From NCBI GenBank assembly GCA_030054015.1, contig JASGCR010000059.1, forward strand, positions 1 to 9,663: a stretch of DNA of 9,663 nucleotides, read 5' to 3'. Origin of the DNA: Candidatus Symbiobacter sp. (GTDB taxonomy: Bacteria; Pseudomonadota; Alphaproteobacteria; Elsterales; Elsteraceae). The notes below the pieces were generated by a model, which ran no database searches, was not told where the DNA came from, and saw only the letters and a list, made by a program, of their open reading frames with translations. A program made the translations under genes and the position numbers. This document shows positions 5,134 to 9,663 of the stretch, piece after piece. The first letter of the stretch is position 1; each line of letters begins with the position of its first letter.

Positions 5134-7653
5134 ATGTCGCATTTCGTAAAAATCGTCTCTATTTTTGCCCATCACGCGGTCGCGTGGGGTGCAAAATTTC
5201 ACCATTTCGCCAAGTACCATCAGGCAAAATTTTTGGCGGCGACGGCTGTTGCTGGCTTGGTTTTGCTGGGGTTGTTTATATTTGCGCCCAAATTTAATAT
5301 TACCATCGATCAACGGCAATTAATTCAGATCGATACGGAAAATGGCAAAGTTTACGCCGTACCTATTTATGCAAAAGTCTCATTTCCATGGATCATAGAT
5401 CGTGAATCGGGTGATTTATTTGAAAATAATAAATATTTTAGCAATAAAATAACCATTTCTGACCCCAAAGTCGTGGCCAGTTTAGGAAAAGGCTCGTTCG
5501 GATTTGCAAAAAATAAAGCCATGCAAGATGAATTTGGCTGGAAAGCCGACGGTGTGTTGGTTTTCAGTCCAACGGACAGTGGTCAGGATATTTCTAAATC
5601 TGAATTTGTATTTAAGGTTAATGCAAAGATAAATTCAGCACTTAAAGATTCGTTAAGTTATTTGCTATTAATGTGTTTTATATTATTTTGTACCATTAAT
5701 GCAAATAAATTAACTGGTCGTGTTAATGAAAATAGTTCAATTTTTCTTACTAAGAAAAATAATTTATTGGGTCTATTTTTCCTGGTTATATTTGCATTTG
5801 AAGTTTTTTTTAATGGTTGGATTAACGATGACGCAACAATTACTTTGCATTCAGTATTAAATTTTGTACATGGTTATGGGCCAGTCATAAATATTGGCGA
5901 GCGCGTTCAAGCATTTACGCACCCATTATGGTTTTTTTTAATCAGCGGGATGTGGGTGTTTACCAATCAGCTATTCATTAGTGTTATCATTTTAAGCCTC
6001 CTAAGTGCCGTTGGTGGATTTTATTTATTTCAAAAACATCTTTCCAATAATAATTCCAGCTTGATTATCGGCGGGGTTCTTATTTTATGCAGCAAATTTT
6101 ATATTGAATACTCGACATCGGGGCTTGAAAATCCCATGTCACATTTATTAATAATTGCGATTTCTATTCTTATTTTTTCAACTAAATTTTCGACAAATCA
6201 AAAATATCACTATTTTGTTTTGTTATTATCGCTCTTGTATTTAAATCGATCTGATTTAATTTTGTTATTTCTTCCTTATGGTTTTTTTATAACTTATGAG
6301 TATTTTTTAAGGAATCTCAGAATTGGGAGCAATCCATATTTTTTAATTATTAAACCAATTGCCTATTCATTATTATTCGCTTCACCGGTTATTGTTTGGA
6401 CGGTATTTTCAATAATATACTATGGATTTCCTTTTCCTAACACGGCCTATGCTAAAATTTTAAATTTTGTTCCTTTATCTGCAAAAATTGAACAAGGTCT
6501 GCGATATTTTTATGATGGTTTTATCCATGACTCGTTGACAATTGTTGTTATTGCCAGTGCTGTCATTTTTGGGTTATTTATTAATAAAAATACAAGGTTA
6601 ATTGCTTGTGGAATTATATTGTATTGTTTTTATGTTCTTTATATTGGGGGTGATTTTTTCCGAGGAAGGTTCTTTTCAGCAATGTTTATTGCATCAATTT
6701 GTATAATTAGTCAGATTAAGATTAATGACAAATTGGTTGTTTCGATTATTATCTTGGCAATATTTTTTTGGTTTAAGGCGATTTATGGTTATTACATACA
6801 AAAGGATGCTCAGGGCTATTCATATATATGGGGTGAACATTATGCACATAGGAATCATGGCCGCTCCCCGCTTCAGTTTGTAATAAATTTTGATAAATAT
6901 TATAATTATCCGTGGAAATTTGAATCGTATAATAATGTTTATGTTAGCGGTAACGGGATTGGCTACGCCGCACTTAATCATGGACCGAACATCTTCAATA
7001 TTGACCCACTTGCCCTCAGTGACGCTCTGTTATCTAGGTTACCAGCGTCGCATGAGCATCCGTTTGTTCCAGGCCATATGCTGAGGCGAATACCGACTGG
7101 TTACGAAGAATCTGTGTTGAAAGGCGAAAATCGGCTTGCTGACCCCGCAACACGTGAGTTTTATGAAAAGATTCGCATTATTACCCGTGGTGATCTATGG
7201 TCTTGGCAACGATTTAGGACAATAATTGACCTCAATCTGCATCCGACTCCGGCGGAATTAGTCGAAGCATATAAATACCCAAAATTTAAGCGGTTTAATG
7301 ATTCTGACGTTGGTTATATTGACAATAGCTGCGATGCTTGCAAAAACTCTATCACGACCGCAATTGATGGTGAAAATATCCTCGAATTACGCTTGCAACA
7401 ACCCATTAAAATTGAAAAGAATTTGCAATTAAGCATTTCTGGGGCAGGGGATTTTACCTTTGAATACGCCCTGACTTCATGGGGCGGATTTCCAAGATTC
7501 ATAAATCCCGTTTCTGTTACCAAGAAAGAAACTGGCTCGACATCCGAAAGCCAATATAGTTTATCCATGAACGATATTTTTGTTGATTATATCTGGGTCA
7601 AAAGAAAATCCGGCAATGGGAAATTTACGATTAAGGCGATTAAATTTGATTAA
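5134..7653 (+). CDS. AftB-like GT-C family glycosyltransferase, probably polyprenyl-phosphate pentose dependent
   Basis: This 839-residue polytopic inner-membrane protein resembles bacterial GT-C transferases such as mycobacterial AftB, which moves arabinofuranose from decaprenyl-phosphate-arabinose onto a periplasmic acceptor. Family-like blocks in order are: WINDDATIT (229-237) with the acidic pair D232-D233 expected at the catalytic site, NIGERVQAFTHPLW (253-266), GLENP (330-334), YYGFPFPNTAYAKI (429-442), IGGDFFRGRFF (504-514), GYAALNHGPNIFNIDPLALSD (610-630) and PGHMLRRIPTGY (646-657). Many hydrophobic segments lie between about 211 and 550. Unusually, about 210 residues precede the core: a membrane segment near 33-51, a hydrophilic domain near 53-170 and another membrane segment near 173-190. 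The tail after 740 is rich in beta-like segments. The gene is much more AT-rich than its neighbours (one 60-base sample at 6241-6300 has 13 G/C). The start lacks a clear ribosome binding site. Sugar and acceptor are inferred. Confidence 0.8.
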   Translation: MSHFVKIVSIFAHHAVAWGAKFHHFAKYHQAKFLAATAVAGLVLLGLFIFAPKFNITIDQRQLIQIDTENGKVYAVPIYAKVSFPWIIDRESGDLFENNKYFSNKITISDPKVVASLGKGSFGFAKNKAMQDEFGWKADGVLVFSPTDSGQDISKSEFVFKVNAKINSALKDSLSYLLLMCFILFCTINANKLTGRVNENSSIFLTKKNNLLGLFFLVIFAFEVFFNGWINDDATITLHSVLNFVHGYGPVINIGERVQAFTHPLWFFLISGMWVFTNQLFISVIILSLLSAVGGFYLFQKHLSNNNSSLIIGGVLILCSKFYIEYSTSGLENPMSHLLIIAISILIFSTKFSTNQKYHYFVLLLSLLYLNRSDLILLFLPYGFFITYEYFLRNLRIGSNPYFLIIKPIAYSLLFASPVIVWTVFSIIYYGFPFPNTAYAKILNFVPLSAKIEQGLRYFYDGFIHDSLTIVVIASAVIFGLFINKNTRLIACGIILYCFYVLYIGGDFFRGRFFSAMFIASICIISQIKINDKLVVSIIILAIFFWFKAIYGYYIQKDAQGYSYIWGEHYAHRNHGRSPLQFVINFDKYYNYPWKFESYNNVYVSGNGIGYAALNHGPNIFNIDPLALSDALLSRLPASHEHPFVPGHMLRRIPTGYEESVLKGENRLADPATREFYEKIRIITRGDLWSWQRFRTIIDLNLHPTPAELVEAYKYPKFKRFNDSDVGYIDNSCDACKNSITTAIDGENILELRLQQPIKIEKNLQLSISGAGDFTFEYALTSWGGFPRFINPVSVTKKETGSTSESQYSLSMNDIFVDYIWVKRKSGNGKFTIKAIKFD
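7633..7636 (+). promoter_or_regulatory. Ribosome binding site for the ubiA-like gene
   Basis: The bases aagg lie nine bases before the TTG at 7646. This favours TTG 7646 over the ATG codons at 7580 and 7616, which have no comparable site and lie deep within the preceding gene. Confidence 0.5.
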
Positions 7654-8521
7654 CACACCCTATCTTAAACTCCTCCGACCCCATCAATGGGTGAAAAACG
7701 GTTTTGTCCTCGCGCCGTTATTTTTTACCCCGGATGCGGTCACAGTGACGCATATCACCAAGGCCCTCTTGGGTGTCCTGGTGTTTTGCCTACTCGCCAG
7801 TGCGGTTTATATCCTCAATGATTATGCCGACCGCGCCAGCGACCGCTTGCACCCAACCAAAAAAAACCGTCCCCTGGCGGCGGGAACTGTAACCACCTGG
7901 GCGGCTCTGGCCTTGTGCCTGGCCTTGCTGGTGGTGGCCTTGGGGATATGCCTGCAATTACCCAGCGAATTTGCAATAATTGCCATCATTTATTTTGTCG
8001 CCAATCTGTTATACAGCCTGGGGCTTAAAAAAATTTCCCTGGTGGATGTTAGCATCGTTGCGGCGTTTTACGCTCTGCGGGTGATGGCGGGGGCGGCATT
8101 GATCAATGTCAGTGCCAGTGTGTGGATTTTATCGGCGACATTTTTATTGGCTTTGTTCATTGCCCTCGCCAAACGCCGCGATGATGTGGTGCAGGAATTG
8201 GACACCGCCCACCGTACGGCCTTGCGCGGGTACAGTAAAAATTTTCTCGATCACGCCATTACCATGTGTTTGGGCAGTTTGGTGGTGTGTTATCTCATTT
8301 ACACCACCGAGGCGGAAGTGACCGCGCGGCTGCATGGCGATAAACTTTATCTCACCACGCCCTTGGTGATATTGGGGGTGTTGCGTTATCTGCAAATTAC
8401 TTTGGTCGAGCAAAAATCCGGGGAACCCACCGCGATTTTGCTGCGTGATCGGTTTTTATTTTTATGCGTGGCGGGTTGGGTGGTGGTTTATGGTTTGCTG
8501 ATTTACGGTATAATGCTGTAA
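7646..8521 (+). CDS. UbiA-family polyprenyl-phosphate phosphoribosyltransferase-like protein
   Basis: This UbiA-superfamily membrane protein resembles decaprenyl-phosphate phosphoribosyltransferase (Rv3806c of M. tuberculosis), which transfers 5-phosphoribose from PRPP to a polyprenyl phosphate, the committed step to lipid-linked arabinofuranose. From TTG 7646 it has 291 residues. Seen are LRPHQWVKN (10-18), the metal-binding NDYADRASDRLHPTKKNRP (58-76) with D59, D62, D66, then YSLGLKKISLVDVSIVAAFYALRVMAG (123-149) with D134, AKRRDD (175-180) and SGEPTAILLRDR (258-269). Roughly eight or nine hydrophobic segments are present. The HPTK-xx-RP and RPxQWVKN signatures favour this branch over ubiquinone or heme O prenyltransferases. 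TTG overlaps the preceding stop by eight bases (TTGATTAA), which suggests translational coupling. The lipid and sugar specificity is inferred from family resemblance and from the adjacent AftB-like gene. Confidence 0.85.
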   Translation: MINTPYLKLLRPHQWVKNGFVLAPLFFTPDAVTVTHITKALLGVLVFCLLASAVYILNDYADRASDRLHPTKKNRPLAAGTVTTWAALALCLALLVVALGICLQLPSEFAIIAIIYFVANLLYSLGLKKISLVDVSIVAAFYALRVMAGAALINVSASVWILSATFLLALFIALAKRRDDVVQELDTAHRTALRGYSKNFLDHAITMCLGSLVVCYLIYTTEAEVTARLHGDKLYLTTPLVILGVLRYLQITLVEQKSGEPTAILLRDRFLFLCVAGWVVVYGLLIYGIML

Positions 8522-8541
8522 TATCAAATAAAACAGACTCC

Positions 8542-8546
8542 AAGGA
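8542..8546 (+). promoter_or_regulatory. Ribosome binding site for the YbhN-like gene
   Basis: The bases aagga lie seven bases before GTG 8554 and set the start there, rather than at the in-frame ATG 8464, which lies inside the preceding gene. Confidence 0.65.
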
Positions 8547-8553
8547 CCCTATT

Positions 8554-9540
8554 GTGCCAAAGACAAACAAAATTAACGAAAATTCAGCCATTTTCCGCAC
8601 TCTGCGCACCATTATCGTGGCGATGGTGGTGTTCGCCCTCGGCTTTGCGCTGGTGAGCATCTATGTCGGACTTGACCGCGTGATCGAGCCGATCCAGCAG
8701 GTGGGCTGGAAATTGGTCATGATTTTATTGGGACTTTCATTGGTCAATTATTTCCTGCGCAGTTTGCGTTGGTTGGTACTTAACCGCACCTTGGGGATAC
8801 CGATCACCCCACTTGATGCGGTGATTACCTATTTCGCAGGGTTTGCCTTGCAAATGACGCCGATGAAAGCGGGCGAGGCCTTGCGTTTATGGTTGACCGC
8901 CAAACGTTATCAAATTGGCTATCAACGTGTTGTGCCGTTATTGCTGGCGGATAAGTTATATGATGCGATAGGGCTTTATTTGGCGTCGGTAATTGGGGCC
9001 ATTAGTTTCCCCGATTACCGCTTTATCTATTTGTGGGTCGGGGTCTATATTGCGGTCAGATATGCCCTTTTGACCCATCCAAAATATCTTCATTACTTGG
9101 TCGGGTTGATTTATCGGTTGACCCGTCGCAAACGCAAAAGATTTTGGGCGGGAACGCGGACTTCGGTGCGGAGTACCGAAAGATTGCTAACCTGGCGGAT
9201 GTTTTTTCCGTCGGTCATCATAAGCGTGCTGGGCTGGCTGGCTGAAATTTATGCTTTTTCTCTGTTATTGAAACAAATGGGGGCGATCATTCCGATTGCC
9301 AAGGCGGGATTTGTTTTTGTCTTTGGCATGGGGGCGGGAGCGGTTAGTTTCTCGCCTGGGGGTTTGGGTGCCGCCGAATTAACGATGGAGCGGTTGCTTC
9401 ATGTGATGGATGTGCCAACCGGGGTGGCTTTGGCGGCGGTGTTGATTATTCGCCTTACCACTTTGTGGTTTGCGGTGTTGCTCGGCATGTCGATACTGCC
9501 GATTGCCATCAAGCGGACGCGGAGAATGAGTAAGTTATAA
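8554..9540 (+). CDS. YbhN/UPF0104 family membrane protein (lysylphosphatidylglycerol synthase transmembrane-like)
   Basis: From GTG 8554 the product has 328 residues with about seven or eight hydrophobic segments (first near 18-38). Family-like signatures are YFLRSLRWLVLNR (66-78), MTPMKAGEALRLWLTAKR (101-118) and FSPGGLGAAELTMERLL (266-282). These place it in the family of membrane domains shared with the flippase part of lysyl-PG synthases and archaeal AglD-type proteins. It lacks the cytosolic aminoacyl-transfer domain of MprF. Its precise role is unknown. As the last gene of a run with the AftB-like and UbiA-like genes (32 bases after the latter), a role in moving or handling a polyprenyl-linked sugar is a reasonable inference. 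A basic loop RRKRKRFWAGTRTSVRSTER lies at 191-210. Confidence 0.82.
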   Translation: MPKTNKINENSAIFRTLRTIIVAMVVFALGFALVSIYVGLDRVIEPIQQVGWKLVMILLGLSLVNYFLRSLRWLVLNRTLGIPITPLDAVITYFAGFALQMTPMKAGEALRLWLTAKRYQIGYQRVVPLLLADKLYDAIGLYLASVIGAISFPDYRFIYLWVGVYIAVRYALLTHPKYLHYLVGLIYRLTRRKRKRFWAGTRTSVRSTERLLTWRMFFPSVIISVLGWLAEIYAFSLLLKQMGAIIPIAKAGFVFVFGMGAGAVSFSPGGLGAAELTMERLLHVMDVPTGVALAAVLIIRLTTLWFAVLLGMSILPIAIKRTRRMSKL

Positions 9541-9578
9541 AGTTTAACTATACTCTGTTGCCTAAAGAATCCCCGTTA

Positions 9579-9650
9579 TGACCCCCCTTCCTGCTTACGA
9601 GGGTCTGATTAAGTCGTACTGACCCCCCCTTCCTGCTTAGGAAGGGGGGG
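9579..9650. repeat. Repeat family 3: C-rich hairpin in two copies
   Basis: Two copies of tgacccccc-ttcctgctta begin at 9579 and 9620, the second with one extra C. The second is a perfect 12-base hairpin: 9623-9634 pairs with 9639-9650 around a gctt loop. The first copy is degenerate, keeping gaccc (9580-9584) and gggtc (9601-9605). It begins 38 bases after the YbhN-like stop codon. No T-run follows, so a standard terminator is not supported, although the strong GC stem could still stop or stabilise the transcript. The window ends 13 bases later, so more copies may follow. Confidence 0.75.
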
Positions 9651-9663
9651 AAACCGATCCTTG

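Noticed and set aside
7580..7645. ATG starts at 7580 or 7616 for the UbiA-like gene
   Set aside because: They lie inside the preceding gene without a ribosome binding site. TTG 7646 has aagg at good spacing and places RPHQWVKN at the family's usual distance.
8464..8553. ATG 8464 as start of the YbhN-like gene
   Set aside because: It overlaps the end of the UbiA-like gene and adds glycine-rich residues unlike the family. GTG 8554 has an aagga site seven bases upstream.

Overview
The window looks like chromosomal DNA of a flagellated Gram-negative bacterium, most likely an alphaproteobacterium (a Rhodospirillales-like relative is my guess, at moderate confidence). The reasons are the style of the AccC, AccB and AroQ proteins, the aroQ-accB-accC gene order, and a fliI-fliJ flagellar export pair. 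Base composition is uneven. Most genes are moderately GC-rich, but the large membrane-protein gene at 5134-7653 is strikingly AT-rich.

Layout: 1-240 is a cluster of palindromic repeats (three copies of one family plus a short T-rich tandem repeat). From 2706 down to 260 on the minus strand runs aroQ-accB-accC: 3-dehydroquinate dehydratase of the shikimate pathway, then the biotin carrier protein and biotin carboxylase of acetyl-CoA carboxylase. The 356-base gap 2707-3062 lies between divergent genes. It holds a large two-armed palindrome of a second repeat family, a fourth copy of the first family, and a possible sigma-28 promoter. On the plus strand, 3063-4952 is fliI-fliJ, the ATPase and stalk-like coiled-coil protein of the flagellar type III export apparatus.

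From 5134 to 9540 on the plus strand is a compact three-gene membrane operon. It encodes a GT-C glycosyltransferase resembling mycobacterial AftB (arabinofuranosyltransferase), a UbiA-family protein resembling decaprenyl-phosphate phosphoribosyltransferase (mycobacterial Rv3806c), and a YbhN/UPF0104-type polytopic membrane protein. In Mycobacterium tuberculosis, aftB and ubiA are neighbours. Their joint occurrence here suggests a lipid-linked pentofuranose donor pathway. The UbiA-like enzyme would make polyprenyl-phospho-phosphoribose, the GT-C enzyme would use the derived sugar donor at the periplasmic face, and the YbhN-like protein might help in lipid handling or flipping (inference). The window does not show DprE1/DprE2-type epimerases or the acceptor. 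The GT-C protein also has an unusual N-terminal extension of about 200 residues and a C-terminal beta-rich tail.

The window ends (9579-9650) in a third type of repeat, a C-rich/G-rich hairpin in two copies. The most unusual features are the repeats whose outer arms are conserved while inner helices are exchanged as complementary pairs, and the pentose-transfer operon with its enlarged glycosyltransferase.
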